Assembly (NCBI GenBank): GCA_002862205.1 | Contig: PKCN01000187.1 | Location: 1 to 36,880 of the forward strand | From: Planctomycetaceae bacterium | GTDB lineage: Bacteria; Planctomycetota; Planctomycetia; Pirellulales; Pirellulaceae | Reading direction: 5' to 3' | Length of the DNA stretch: 36,880 nt | Made by a program: the position numbers and the translations under genes | In this document: positions 7,740 to 15,741 of the stretch, one piece after another | How positions within the stretch are numbered: the first letter of the stretch is position 1 | How the letters are laid out: every line of letters begins with the position of its first letter | Notes under the pieces: generated by a model | The model's input: the letters and a program-made list of their open reading frames with translations, nothing else | What the model was told of the DNA's origin: nothing | The model's database searches: none

Positions 7740-8573
7740 ATGAGCAGTGTGACTGTTGGCGACTATTTGTGTGGTCCGGGGCAACCGCTGCTGTTGATCG
7801 CGGGCCCCTGTGTGTTGCAGTCACTGGATTTGGCGTTGCAAATTGCTGAGCCGCTTGCCCAGCTCAACGAGCGACCTGATGTCAACGTGGTCTTCAAAGG
7901 CTCTTTTGACAAGGCGAATCGAACAAGCTTGAATGCCCAGCGGGGACCGGGCTTGGAGACGGGGCTCGGGATGATGGAACAGATTGGCCGCAAGACGGGG
8001 TTGCCTACGACCACGGATGTGCATCTACCCGATCAGGCAGCGGCGGTGGCTGAGGTTTGCCAGCTGCTGCAGATCCCAGCATTTCTGGCCCGACAGACCG
8101 ATCTGCTCGTTGCCGCTGCCAGAACCGGGCGGCCTGTGAATGTTAAAAAAGGGCAATTCATGTCGCCTGAGGACATGAAATACGTCGTCGACAAGGTCCA
8201 GGGCAGTGGCGATGGTGGCGTGATGTTGTGTGAGCGAGGGACGTTTTTTGGTTACGGGCGGCTGGTCAACGATATGCAGTCACTGGTCCTGATGCGTAAT
8301 TTGGGCGTTCCTGTGGTTTTTGATGCCACGCACAGCGTGCAGCGTCCGGGAGGATTAGGGGGCGCAACCGGTGGAAACCGCGAAATGGTTGAACCATTGG
8401 CCCGCGCAGCCGTAGCAATCGGTACCGACGCACTCTTTTTCGAGACACACCCCAACCCGGAGACGTCCCCAAGCGATGGCCCAAACATGATTCCTCTGGA
8501 TGCCTTTGTGGCGACCATCACGCGTTTGCTAACGCTGCGTGAAGTTGCACAGCAGTTGATGGCAGAAAGTTGA
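7740..8573 (+). CDS. kdsA: 3-deoxy-8-phosphooctulonate (KDO-8-P) synthase, metal-dependent class
   Basis: 277 residues, full length. It condenses phosphoenolpyruvate with arabinose-5-phosphate to give KDO-8-phosphate, the precursor of the inner-core sugar of lipopolysaccharide. Conserved stretches include [42 protein letters not shown] and THSVQRPGG. Cys24 (IAGPC), His198 (DATHS), Glu235 (FETHP) and Asp246 (SDGP) correspond to the metal ligands Cys11, His185, Glu222 and Asp233 of the Aquifex enzyme, all with the same offset of 13. The class that needs no metal has Asn at the Cys position, so this is the metal-dependent class. The ATG at 7740 has a weak ribosome site. No other Kdo gene is in the window. 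The product supports a lipopolysaccharide-bearing outer membrane. Confidence 0.96.
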   Translation: MSSVTVGDYLCGPGQPLLLIAGPCVLQSLDLALQIAEPLAQLNERPDVNVVFKGSFDKANRTSLNAQRGPGLETGLGMMEQIGRKTGLPTTTDVHLPDQAAAVAEVCQLLQIPAFLARQTDLLVAAARTGRPVNVKKGQFMSPEDMKYVVDKVQGSGDGGVMLCERGTFFGYGRLVNDMQSLVLMRNLGVPVVFDATHSVQRPGGLGGATGGNREMVEPLARAAVAIGTDALFFETHPNPETSPSDGPNMIPLDAFVATITRLLTLREVAQQLMAES

Positions 8574-8638
8574 TTCTGCGGTGTGATCGCCGGCTCAAAG
8601 GTGTGAGTTGCGCAAACCATGTTGATAGCCGTGCCCCG

Positions 8639-8724
8639 GTACTTCTGGTCTGGTACTTCCGGTCCCGGTACTTCTGGTCCTGATACTTCCGGACCGGTAC
8701 TTCCGGTCCGGTACTTCCGGTCCG
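8639..8724. repeat. Diverged tandem array, 14-15 bp x 6, hairpin-forming
   Basis: Six units that begin GTACTT (one ATACTT): 8639, 8653, 8668, 8683, 8697 and 8711. The last two are identical (GTACTTCCGGTCCG); older copies differ and two have an extra base. GGACCGG-TACTT-CCGGTCC at 8691-8709 is a perfect 7-bp hairpin formed across copies. It lies between kdsA and the lipoprotein gene. The minus-strand frames here read like collagen repeats but are artefacts of the array. Confidence 0.9.
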
Positions 8725-8768
8725 AGTTTCCTGACCTTGGCCATGTTGATCTGGAAGTAAACTGAACG

Positions 8769-10646
8769 ATGCGGAAATTGATGAATCCAGTGACACACGC
8801 CAAACGAATTGGGATGCCAGCCAGTCTGATGCTGTTGGTGACACTTGCAGCCATGGTTGCGGTGGTTGGTTGCAGTGATGGTGTGGATCAAATCCGAGCG
8901 ATCGAGCGTCAGCGTCAGGAACGCGTCCAGTCCGGCACCAAAGTCGATCACCTTGGTGAGATGCACGGGTTGCTGTCGAGGCTTGTGGAACTGAACCCGC
9001 AAGAATCGCAACGCGAGATGATTTACCACCTGAACCGTTGGAAACAGGGAAACGCAGCGGCGGACGCCAAGATCACTCCACTGATCAGCACCATCAGTGA
9101 AGTGATCCCCGAGGACAAGTTGCTGGAAATGACCCAGCAACCACTGTTTGTTGGTCCCGACAGCAACCATTTGCGTGATTGTTATCTATTTCGTCAAATC
9201 AGTGAGTGGGTGGATCGTGAGCCTGAGGAAGATCCGCTGCTGGCAGATTGGTTGAATAGAATGGAAGCGAAGTTACCCGAGCAAGATGGGGTCAAATTAC
9301 GAACAGCTGTGCGGCTGTTTGACTGGACGGTGAGAAATGTGGGGTACGAACCACAGCAGCCAGAGAGTAGTTTGCCACCTCATCCACCCTTCAACGGGAT
9401 GACTATCCCCAAGTTCTCCTTGGGCATGGAATTTCAAGGGCCTGGGTATCGACAAACCGACTACGAAACCGTCTGGCATGGGTTAGGGGACTCTTTGCAG
9501 CGAGCAGGGGTTTTCACTCAGTTATGCCGGCAGGCATCGATTGCTGCGTTCGTGCTGGCGACGCAGTCGGATCAGGATGGAAAACTCACTCCATGGAGTG
9601 TTGGTGTTCTGATCGGCGAAGACGTCTATTTGTTTGAGCCGGAGCTGGGCTGTTTTGTGCCGGGGCCTGGTCAGGTTGGCATTGCAACCCTGGGGGAGGC
9701 GAGATCCGATGCGTCCGTGCTGCGGCGTTTGAATGTGGTTTCCTTTTTTGATTATCCGCTCAGCAAGTCTGACATACAGCAATCCATCGCGCTTTTGAAT
9801 GTCACCCCCGAAGCAGTCAGTCTGCGGATGAAGCAGCTCCAGGCGGCCCTGACTGGTGATCGACGAATGACAACGTTCGTGGATGTTGACACCATGGCGA
9901 AGAAAATAGACGCCGTGCCGGGGATCGCAGGGGTCAGACTTTGGGACGTTCCTGTTCTGGCTGCCGTGTATGCCGCTGAACTCGAAGCAGCTGCAAGCCG
10001 CGATCCCTTGCTGAACTTCTGGTCGCGGGCTGCATGGTCCATCATTGAAGACCTGTCAGATAACTCAAAATTGCTGGCGTTAGCGCGATGGCGACATCTG
10101 CATGGACAGTTTGATAAGGATGATGAGGAAGATACTGAGGGCGCTAGAGTGCTTTACCTGCGGCAGCGTGCTCCTGAATTTGAGATTGAAGATCTTGTCA
10201 TCGATGTCGATCTGCAGAAGGCTTATGGGGTACGCCGTGAGCTGGGCATGAGCAACAAGGAATACAACGCGCAGTTGAGTTATGCGCAGGACTTGATGCG
10301 GATGTCAAAGAATGCAGCGACGTTCTGGGTCAGCCTGATTCAATATGAAGACGAGCGATACGACACCGCGCAAACGTGGTTTTCGAAACGTGTTCTGGAC
10401 CCGGAATTGGTTTCACGTCGTGAATTCACCGGCGATGCGCTTTCTCCGTGGCCGCCCTCGGCTCGTTACAACCTCGGTCGCAGCTTGGAGCGAAGTGGCA
10501 AGTTTGATCAGGCGATCGAGCTTTATAAGACGGATGGTGATCCTCAGGAACATGGCAACCGGCTCAGGGCTCGAATGTTGGCGAAGCAGCAGGCGGCGGG
10601 TAAGAACGACGATGCTGATCAGGATCCTGTCCCACCGGAAAAATAA
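8769..10646 (+). CDS. Lipoprotein with transglutaminase-like region and C-terminal TPR
   Basis: 625 residues. A lipoprotein signal has a long n-region, the helix MLLVTLAAMVAVV and the lipobox VVGC (Cys35). Residues ~175-300 resemble a transglutaminase-like fold: LFDWTVRNVGY (183-193), then a putative nucleophile helix around Cys253 (RAGVFTQLCRQAS), then WSVGVLIGEDVYLFEPELG (276-294). In active enzymes this last part carries His and Asp; here the His position is not His and the Asp is Glu, so activity is doubtful. Near the C-terminus (~555-590) is a TPR-like helix pair ARYNLGRSLERSGKFDQAIELY. The end is charged and low in complexity. I know no named family; a periplasmic scaffold or binding role is inferred. 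The ATG at 8781 is another start. Three hairpin-forming repeats begin 5 bases past the stop codon. Confidence 0.75.
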   Translation: MRKLMNPVTHAKRIGMPASLMLLVTLAAMVAVVGCSDGVDQIRAIERQRQERVQSGTKVDHLGEMHGLLSRLVELNPQESQREMIYHLNRWKQGNAAADAKITPLISTISEVIPEDKLLEMTQQPLFVGPDSNHLRDCYLFRQISEWVDREPEEDPLLADWLNRMEAKLPEQDGVKLRTAVRLFDWTVRNVGYEPQQPESSLPPHPPFNGMTIPKFSLGMEFQGPGYRQTDYETVWHGLGDSLQRAGVFTQLCRQASIAAFVLATQSDQDGKLTPWSVGVLIGEDVYLFEPELGCFVPGPGQVGIATLGEARSDASVLRRLNVVSFFDYPLSKSDIQQSIALLNVTPEAVSLRMKQLQAALTGDRRMTTFVDVDTMAKKIDAVPGIAGVRLWDVPVLAAVYAAELEAAASRDPLLNFWSRAAWSIIEDLSDNSKLLALARWRHLHGQFDKDDEEDTEGARVLYLRQRAPEFEIEDLVIDVDLQKAYGVRRELGMSNKEYNAQLSYAQDLMRMSKNAATFWVSLIQYEDERYDTAQTWFSKRVLDPELVSRREFTGDALSPWPPSARYNLGRSLERSGKFDQAIELYKTDGDPQEHGNRLRARMLAKQQAAGKNDDADQDPVPPEK

Positions 10647-10650
10647 TCGC

Positions 10651-10698
10651 AGCTGAGTGACATTCAGCTGAGTGACATTCAGCTGAGTGACATTCAGC
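10651..10698. repeat. Tandem array, 15 bp x 3, each join a hairpin
   Basis: Three identical copies of AGCTGAGTGACATTC begin five bases past the lipoprotein stop. Adjacent copies form AGCTGA-GTGACAT-TCAGCT-type stems, so an RNA of this stretch could fold into successive small hairpins. Confidence 0.9.
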
Positions 10699-10768
10699 CG
10701 GCGCCAGCGGTGTGATCGCGTCACGGCTTATCCTTGCGTGAACTGCCCGCAGCGGTGTCTCTCATGCA

Positions 10769-10821
10769 ACGCTGTGGGGTATGTGGCACGCTGGCGTATA
10801 TGGGACGCTGGGGGATGTGGT
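10769..10821. repeat. Diverged tandem array, 17-19 bp x 3
   Basis: Three units beginning ACGCTG at 10769, 10788 and 10805 share a GG(G)xATxTGG ending. It lies just past the end of the mfnE-like gene. Confidence 0.55.
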
Positions 10822-10832
10822 ACGCGAAACGC

Positions 10833-11429
10833 TTACAGAAGTTGCTCGATGCGAACTTGCGCCAGCTGAGCCGCCAGAGCGGGAAACACTGGATCCACAA
10901 TTCCCACTTCTGCAAGTTGCGTGGGAGACATGGTTGCCGGAATGGGGCAGGATTTCAGCAGTACCAGTTCATCGGCATCAAGGATAGCTGATAGCAAACC
11001 GGCGATGGAGTCTGTCGTGGTGCGCCAGTCGTCAGGGAGTTTGTGGCGAGTGTCACCTGATTTGTCGTGTTGCAGAGGTGCGGAGCGTTGGTGGTAGAAC
11101 ACTTCGGGTGCGATCACCGTGGGCAGGCATTGGATTGTCGGCGTCTCAAACGCTGCTTTCCACTGCGACGGGTTTGTGATCAGCGGCCAGCCAAACATTT
11201 GCGCCACGAAATGTGCGGTCGTCGTCAGCAGGTCAACGCAGGTCCAATGGACCTGTTGTTGATTCAGGGGGTGCAACTGGTCAAGTTCGCGAACCGCATC
11301 AATCAGCTTGCCACCTCCGACGATGATCAGAGTCTGATCAGCGGGATGGGCTGCCAGCCATTGGTTGACTGCTTTTGTCAGGTCAGTTCGCAAAAGCATA
11401 CTGCCACCAATTTTTACGATTCGTCGCAT
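10833..11429 (-). CDS. Amino-acid-kinase family protein, MfnE-like (methanofuran biosynthesis)
   Basis: 198 residues. The N-terminus VKIGGSMLL and LIIVGGGKLIDAVREL are the two glycine-rich motifs of the amino acid kinase superfamily. The TTTDSIAGLLSAILDADELVLLKS stretch near residues 137-160 matches the C-terminal nucleotide-binding region. The protein is shorter than acetylglutamate or aspartate kinases. MfnE of methanogens belongs to this superfamily and phosphorylates the aminomethylfuran phosphate unit of methanofuran. The assignment here rests on the neighbours: it starts 10 bases after an MfnF-like gene, itself overlapping an MfnD-like gene. In planctomycetes and methylotrophs the product would be a methanofuran-type cofactor for formyl transfer in the H4MPT C1 pathway. 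Family is firm; the exact step is inferred. Confidence 0.72.
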   Translation of the reverse strand: MRRIVKIGGSMLLRTDLTKAVNQWLAAHPADQTLIIVGGGKLIDAVRELDQLHPLNQQQVHWTCVDLLTTTAHFVAQMFGWPLITNPSQWKAAFETPTIQCLPTVIAPEVFYHQRSAPLQHDKSGDTRHKLPDDWRTTTDSIAGLLSAILDADELVLLKSCPIPATMSPTQLAEVGIVDPVFPALAAQLAQVRIEQLL

Positions 11430-11439
11430 GGTTCAGCTC

Positions 11440-12447
11440 TTACTGAGATTGATTTGCTTGAAGCCGTGCGACTGCGTACGCCGGGCCGCATCTGGCGATC
11501 TCTTTTCCGAGCTGGTCAGCCAATCGCAGGGCTGGCTGTTCCTGGGGAATCGAAATCAGTGATTCACCATGCCCACTGAGTACCCATGTGTCGTAGCTTC
11601 CAAGGCGCGCGATTGCCTCTTGGATTTGTTGCTGTGCAGCGGCGATGATCTGTTGGGCGAGCGGCTGTGCAAGTTGGATACTGACGGACCTTCGGTCGAG
11701 TCCAATCATTCTGGCCAGGCGGTTGGCTGCCAGTGGGCGTGTTCTGGGTTTGCCGTCAGCCGTGCCACAGTCGTTGGCGTCTTGGGGGGTGTGTCCGAGC
11801 AGCAGCATCGCGTCATCAATTGTTGCAAAAAGTTCGTTCATCACTGGGGTTGGGATTCCATGATAAGTCAGGCTTTTTACCAGACTGCAGACTGGGGTAC
11901 GTCTACAGCCGACATAGACGAGTGCTGATTTGCACAGGCGATCGTAATCGGTCAGAGAATCCGTCGCGACTTTGTGTTCTCTGATTGGGATGAGATCAGT
12001 TGTGGTTGATCCGATATCGATCAACAGGGCATTGGGTGCAATTTCACTGCCAATGAAGTTTGCCAGAGCGTGCCAGTTTGCAGCGGCAACAAGATCCGGA
12101 TTTTGGCGGGCGTGTTCGGCATGATGAAAACAACCGTCAACACCGTAGAAACGAACGTTGCTGATTTCCAGTGTTTTCGCTGCCTGGCAGGTTTGTTGGA
12201 CGATGTGGTCAACGCCAATTCCGCGATCCAGAAAACAGTCTGCCAGTTCGCCAGTCATGGTGACTGCGAGCGTATCGGGTTTGAGGTCGTGATCGAGAAA
12301 GTTACGCTGTAGATCTTCTGTCAGCGTGTTGGCCAGTTTTTCGGGCGTTAACCACATGGCAAATTCACGAGACGCGGCGGTCCCGCAAGAGCTTGCATAC
12401 TTGAGGTTGGCCCCGCCGATATCGGTTCCGAGAACGGGATGCTTCAT
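11440..12447 (-). CDS. Hydantoinase-like H4MPT/methanofuran-pathway protein, MfnF-like
   Basis: 335 residues from the ATG at 12447, with GAGAG five bases before it. A GTG at 12459 that overlaps the upstream stop (GTGA) is the alternative. The N-terminal motif GTDIGGANLKYA and the second motif LLIDIGSTTTDLIP (142-154) place it in the hydantoinase/oxoprolinase-like ASKHA group known as a probable H4MPT-linked C1 transfer pathway protein. In methanogens MfnF joins the furan pyrophosphate to gamma-glutamyl-tyramine. Late motifs are AANRLARMIGLDR and WVLSGHGESL. It sits between an ATP-grasp gene and an amino acid kinase gene with almost no spacing, which fits one polycistronic mRNA for methanofuran synthesis. 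Confidence 0.82.
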   Translation of the reverse strand: MKHPVLGTDIGGANLKYASSCGTAASREFAMWLTPEKLANTLTEDLQRNFLDHDLKPDTLAVTMTGELADCFLDRGIGVDHIVQQTCQAAKTLEISNVRFYGVDGCFHHAEHARQNPDLVAAANWHALANFIGSEIAPNALLIDIGSTTTDLIPIREHKVATDSLTDYDRLCKSALVYVGCRRTPVCSLVKSLTYHGIPTPVMNELFATIDDAMLLLGHTPQDANDCGTADGKPRTRPLAANRLARMIGLDRRSVSIQLAQPLAQQIIAAAQQQIQEAIARLGSYDTWVLSGHGESLISIPQEQPALRLADQLGKEIARCGPAYAVARLQANQSQ

Positions 12448-12455
12448 CGTTGCTC

Positions 12456-13484
12456 TCACACGCTCTGGACAGCCGAGTTGTTGATCCAGATTTCTCCATC
12501 GGGAGTCCAGCGAACGGAGTTGACGGCAGTGCAGCAGGAGACGGGCCCCGTTTCCATGTCAAAGAGTCTGGCTGCCAGGTTACCGTTGATCATGCGACGC
12601 AGTCCGACATAGGATGTCGTCAGGCGAGGATTGATTTCGATCACACAATCTTCGCTGGGCCGTTCCCCGAGTAATAAATCGAGGCCAACAAAACCGCGGG
12701 CCGTTGGAGGCATGGCAACCAGTGCACGGGACGCCAATGCCGTGGCCCTTCGTTGGGCATCTTCGTCCAATGGACCTTCACCGCCGCCGTATTCGCAATT
12801 AGAGCCGGAAAGATCTTGCGAAACAGCTGGCAAAAAAGTGTGTTCGCTGCCAGAGGCGATCAAGGCAATGGAAATGGCACGTCCCGGCATCCAGGCTTGC
12901 AGAATGGTACCTTCAGACAAATCGGCAGACGCCTCGTTGAATGAATCGTAGGTTCTGATTTCCTGAGTACCACATCCGTCGCGTGGTTTGACGACGAACC
13001 TCTGGTATGTCAGCAGGTCCTTTTCCATTCGGCGGTCTGACAGTGTGATGTATGGTGGGTGGGAAACGCCCGCGGTGCTGAGCGTTTTGGCCGTCAGATA
13101 TTTGTCGCTGGCAGTCCGCAGGAAGTCGCCACTTCCTGCAATGACATCGATCCCGCTGGCCCTTAGCATGGCGACAGCTTTGGCAAGGATTCCGTCGCTT
13201 TCGGGAGCCACCAGCAAGGCCGCATCACAAGTCTGGGCAGCGGCGACCCATTGTCCCCACAGCGATTGGTCACGGACGATATTGATGATATCTGTGGTAT
13301 TGCTGGAAAACGTCCCTGCAAAACGCGGGTCCAGGGGAACGACTGTTTCAGCAACTTCGGCAAGGTCAGAGACGATCGACTGCAGCATCGCTGCTCCTTC
13401 ACGTCGTAGACCGGCAGGAATTTCCTCGAGCGTCTGTTCAGCCAGTCCGCCACCACAGACGTATTCTCCGATAAAAATTCGCAT
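12456..13484 (-). CDS. ATP-grasp ligase, MfnD-like (tyramine/tyrosine-glutamate ligase)
   Basis: 342 residues, first gene of the trio. It starts MRIFIGEYVCGGG. The ATP-grasp fold shows a central RFVVKPRDGCG (162-172), the nucleotide-binding loop, LQAWMPGRAISIALI (~195-209), and the Mg-binding VIEINPRLTTSYVG (281-294). MfnD of methanogens is an ATP-grasp enzyme that joins glutamate to tyramine; methylotroph methylofuran is built on tyrosine, and no tyrosine decarboxylase gene is seen here, so the true amine is open. The stop overlaps the GTG form of the next start by four bases. The nearest upstream gene on this strand is sufT, 180 bases away, so the trio probably has its own promoter; I cannot point to one. 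Confidence 0.75.
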   Translation of the reverse strand: MRIFIGEYVCGGGLAEQTLEEIPAGLRREGAAMLQSIVSDLAEVAETVVPLDPRFAGTFSSNTTDIINIVRDQSLWGQWVAAAQTCDAALLVAPESDGILAKAVAMLRASGIDVIAGSGDFLRTASDKYLTAKTLSTAGVSHPPYITLSDRRMEKDLLTYQRFVVKPRDGCGTQEIRTYDSFNEASADLSEGTILQAWMPGRAISIALIASGSEHTFLPAVSQDLSGSNCEYGGGEGPLDEDAQRRATALASRALVAMPPTARGFVGLDLLLGERPSEDCVIEINPRLTTSYVGLRRMINGNLAARLFDMETGPVSCCTAVNSVRWTPDGEIWINNSAVQSV

Positions 13485-13665
13485 GTTGTATGTCTCCGAA
13501 CGGAAAAGTACCGGATAGACGATGGCAACGTGGCCACCATAATACCGGATCCTGAAAGCCCTGTTGGAATGCCAGAATGGGGACGAGGACCTGACGGATG
13601 ATTCAGGTCAGAAAGCATTCTCGAGGCTTTGGTTTCTGAAAAGTTGGGTCGACTCCTGCCGTCAA

Positions 13666-13986
13666 CTAGAAAATGCCGAGATGGTCGCGGGCTTCATCGG
13701 TCATCAGGTCGGGGGACCACGCCGGTTCCATGACGACTTTGACCTCGCAGCTGCTGACCTCGTCGAGTCCTTCGGCAGCGCCTTTGGTACCGGCGACCAG
13801 TTGTGGTCCGGCGGGGCACATGGGGCTTGTCATCGTCATCTCGATGTTGACTTCGTGCTTGCCGTCTTCATCTTCTTCGCCAATGTTGACAACATAGATC
13901 AGACCCAGGTCGACAATGTTGACGTAGAGTTCCGGGTCAATGACCTGTTTCAGTGCTTCGCGTACCGAGTCTTCTGCGAGTGCCAT
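13666..13986 (-). CDS. sufT: SufT/MIP18-family Fe-S assembly factor (DUF59)
   Basis: 106 residues. The fold is that of DUF59/MIP18 proteins: helix EDSVREALKQVIDPEL, then VNIVDLGLIY, then MTMTSPMCPAGP with the conserved Cys57. SufT-like proteins help mature Fe-S proteins, and eukaryotic MIP18 acts in cytosolic Fe-S targeting. Here it lies after sufD on the same strand (213 bases between), at the end of a sufR-sufC-sufB-sufD series. The acidic insert GEEDEDGKHE at ~36-45 is unusual. It is shorter than longer SufT variants that have an extra N-terminal region. Confidence 0.88.
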   Translation of the reverse strand: MALAEDSVREALKQVIDPELYVNIVDLGLIYVVNIGEEDEDGKHEVNIEMTMTSPMCPAGPQLVAGTKGAAEGLDEVSSCEVKVVMEPAWSPDLMTDEARDHLGIF

Positions 13987-14093
13987 GATGCGGACGTCCT
14001 GATTGAAAAGTTAATAGATGATTTAATCGATTATAAATTGCAACGCGTTTGCCTCGACACTCTGCTTTGGCGTCAGGCTTGGCGTTTTTCATG

Positions 14094-14121
14094 GAAGATT
14101 TTCCAATGAAGATTTTCCGAT
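14094..14121. repeat. Tandem duplication, 14 bp x 2
   Basis: GAAGATTTTCCAAT followed by GAAGATTTTCCGAT, in the spacer between sufD and sufT. Confidence 0.8.
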
Positions 14122-14199
14122 GAAGCTCATCACGGCGTTCATCCGCCTGGGTTCGCCGTATGAAAAACTGATTGTAGCTGATCGCTGCCATGGAGGCGA

Positions 14200-15522
14200 T
14201 CATTCGTATTCGCGTACCTGACGAGCAATTGCCGCGGCCAGAGCTTCGCGAACACTTTCGATCGAGATGCGGTCAAAAATCTGTTGAAAGAATCCGCTGA
14301 CGATCATGCGTGTCGCTTCTTTGCGAGTGAAGCCGCGACAGCGGGCGTAGAAAATCTGTTCTTCATCGACTTTGGCTGTCGTGCTGCCATGTGTGCAGCG
14401 AACGTCATCTGCTTCGATCTCAAGGCCAGGGATCGAGTCAGCCCGAGACGTGTTGGAGAGAACAAGATTGTCGTTGCGTTGGTAACCGTCAGTCTTTTGC
14501 GCTTCTTTGTCGACTTTGATCATGCCCCGCCAAACCGTCCGACTCTTGTCCTGCTGGGCTGCTTTGTAAAGGAAATCGCTACGGCATTCCGGTGCCTTGT
14601 GATGTTGCAAGGTGTGGTAGGCAATGTGCTGCCTTGCCTCGGTGAACATCACGCCATTGACTTGACTGTTGGCTCCGGCGCCAACAAGGTCAACCGTTTG
14701 GTTGACTTTGGAAAGCATCGAGCCCATCGCGGCCAATGTCCACTGCAACGTTGCATCGCGGTCAACGGACGCTTTTTGTTGCGCAAAGTTATAGGTTTTG
14801 TGCCCCCACTCCTGTAGATTGACATACCTCAAATGGGAACCGGGTTTTTGAATCAGTTCGACCGCACCCAGATGCAGACCTGATGCGTTGGCCGACGCGC
14901 CGTTGCTCTCGTGCAAGACGGTCGCCTCAGCACCTTCTTCCAACACGATCAACGTGTGGGTTGTGTCGGTGCCCCCTTCGGACAGGATGGAACCGATGTG
15001 CACCGGGCGTTCCAGAACCACACCGCGGGGAACATACAGGATTTGTCCTCCTGACCAAAACGCGGCGTGCAGAGCCGCGAATTTGTCTTCGTCGGGATCA
15101 AAAGCTGTGAATAGATGCTTTCGGACCAGATCGGGATGCGTCTCGCTGAGTCGCGAGAGGCTTCCAAAGACTACACCACGTTGGGCTACCGCATCGTCCA
15201 GGCTTTCGCTGACGATCTGGCTGTCTACCGTCTCAATCCGACCTGCAAGCTCAACGTCCTGCAGCAATTGGTGCACTTGCTCGCGGTCCGTGACAGCGGA
15301 TTCGGGTCCGTCCGTGCCAGTGGGAACGCCGTACTTGCCGATTTGGAATGCCCGGATGTCGGTGCGGATCCATTCTTCGTGGCGCCGTTCGGGCCATTGC
15401 ATGGCGGAACCGTGCTGCCACGCTTCCCGTCGCATCGACAGTAGCCAGTCGGGTTCGACGCGTGATTCGATAAATGCATCGAATCCAGCCTGATCGAAAG
15501 TTGTGAGGGTTGTTTGTGTCAT
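14200..15522 (-). CDS. sufD: SufD, Fe-S cluster scaffold subunit
   Basis: 440 residues. The N-terminal helical region (~1-150) has the AWQHGSAMQWPERRHEEWIRTDIR stretch, typical of SufD. The beta-helix core begins at ALHAAFWSGGQILYVPRGVVLERPVH (~150-175). The C-terminal conserved block EIEADDVRCTHGST with DEEQIFYARCRG and EATRMIVSGFF is diagnostic of the SufB/SufD family. SufD pairs with SufB and the ATPase SufC in the SufBCD scaffold on which clusters are built. It lies 219 bases past sufB, with a hairpin and a repeat array between, so its expression may be separately tuned. Confidence 0.95.
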   Translation of the reverse strand: MTQTTLTTFDQAGFDAFIESRVEPDWLLSMRREAWQHGSAMQWPERRHEEWIRTDIRAFQIGKYGVPTGTDGPESAVTDREQVHQLLQDVELAGRIETVDSQIVSESLDDAVAQRGVVFGSLSRLSETHPDLVRKHLFTAFDPDEDKFAALHAAFWSGGQILYVPRGVVLERPVHIGSILSEGGTDTTHTLIVLEEGAEATVLHESNGASANASGLHLGAVELIQKPGSHLRYVNLQEWGHKTYNFAQQKASVDRDATLQWTLAAMGSMLSKVNQTVDLVGAGANSQVNGVMFTEARQHIAYHTLQHHKAPECRSDFLYKAAQQDKSRTVWRGMIKVDKEAQKTDGYQRNDNLVLSNTSRADSIPGLEIEADDVRCTHGSTTAKVDEEQIFYARCRGFTRKEATRMIVSGFFQQIFDRISIESVREALAAAIARQVREYE

Positions 15523-15600
15523 GTTTTTTTAACGTGGACGCCAGACAGGCATTTTTGCAGTGGCGTTAATGTATGGTCGGATATCGTGGGGTGAACGTGA

Positions 15601-15629
15601 GCCTGAAACCCATGCATTGAGTTTCAGGC
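15601..15629. repeat. Perfect inverted repeat, 9-bp arms, 11-base loop
   Basis: GCCTGAAAC and GTTTCAGGC lie in the sufB-sufD spacer. No T-run follows on the minus strand. It may be an mRNA processing or stability hairpin. Confidence 0.5.
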
Positions 15630-15643
15630 GAAGTCGATGTAGT

Positions 15644-15698
15644 TGAGTGGCACAGTGCTGAGTGGCACGGTTTTGAGTGGCACGGTTTTGAGTGCCAC
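15644..15698. repeat. Tandem array, 15 bp x 3.6
   Basis: TGAGTGGCACAGTGC, then two identical copies of TGAGTGGCACGGTTT, then a diverged partial copy. It lies 44-98 bases past the sufB stop in the sufB-sufD spacer. Confidence 0.9.
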
Positions 15699-15741
15699 CG
15701 TTGTCCGGATCGTTGCCTGAATTCGCACCAGACTCTGAGGT

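Noticed and set aside
8252-8854. 200-codon minus-strand frame with collagen-like GPEVPGPEVP repeats
   Set aside because: It is produced by the tandem DNA array at 8639-8724 and runs antisense into kdsA and the lipoprotein gene; the start and the rest have no domain.
13564-14109. 181-codon plus-strand frame rich in Asp/Val/Phe
   Set aside because: Antisense to sufT, which has a firm family motif (SPMCPAGP).
13937-14203. 88-codon minus-strand frame between sufD and sufT
   Set aside because: Overlaps sufT, is Arg-rich with no domain, and spans a tandem duplication; no ribosome site.
14888-15493. 201-codon plus-strand frame
   Set aside because: Antisense to sufD with no recognisable domain.
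15601-15698. Possible rho-independent terminator between sufB and sufD
   Set aside because: The 9-bp hairpin is not followed by a T-run on the minus strand and sufD lies just beyond; kept only as an inverted repeat.
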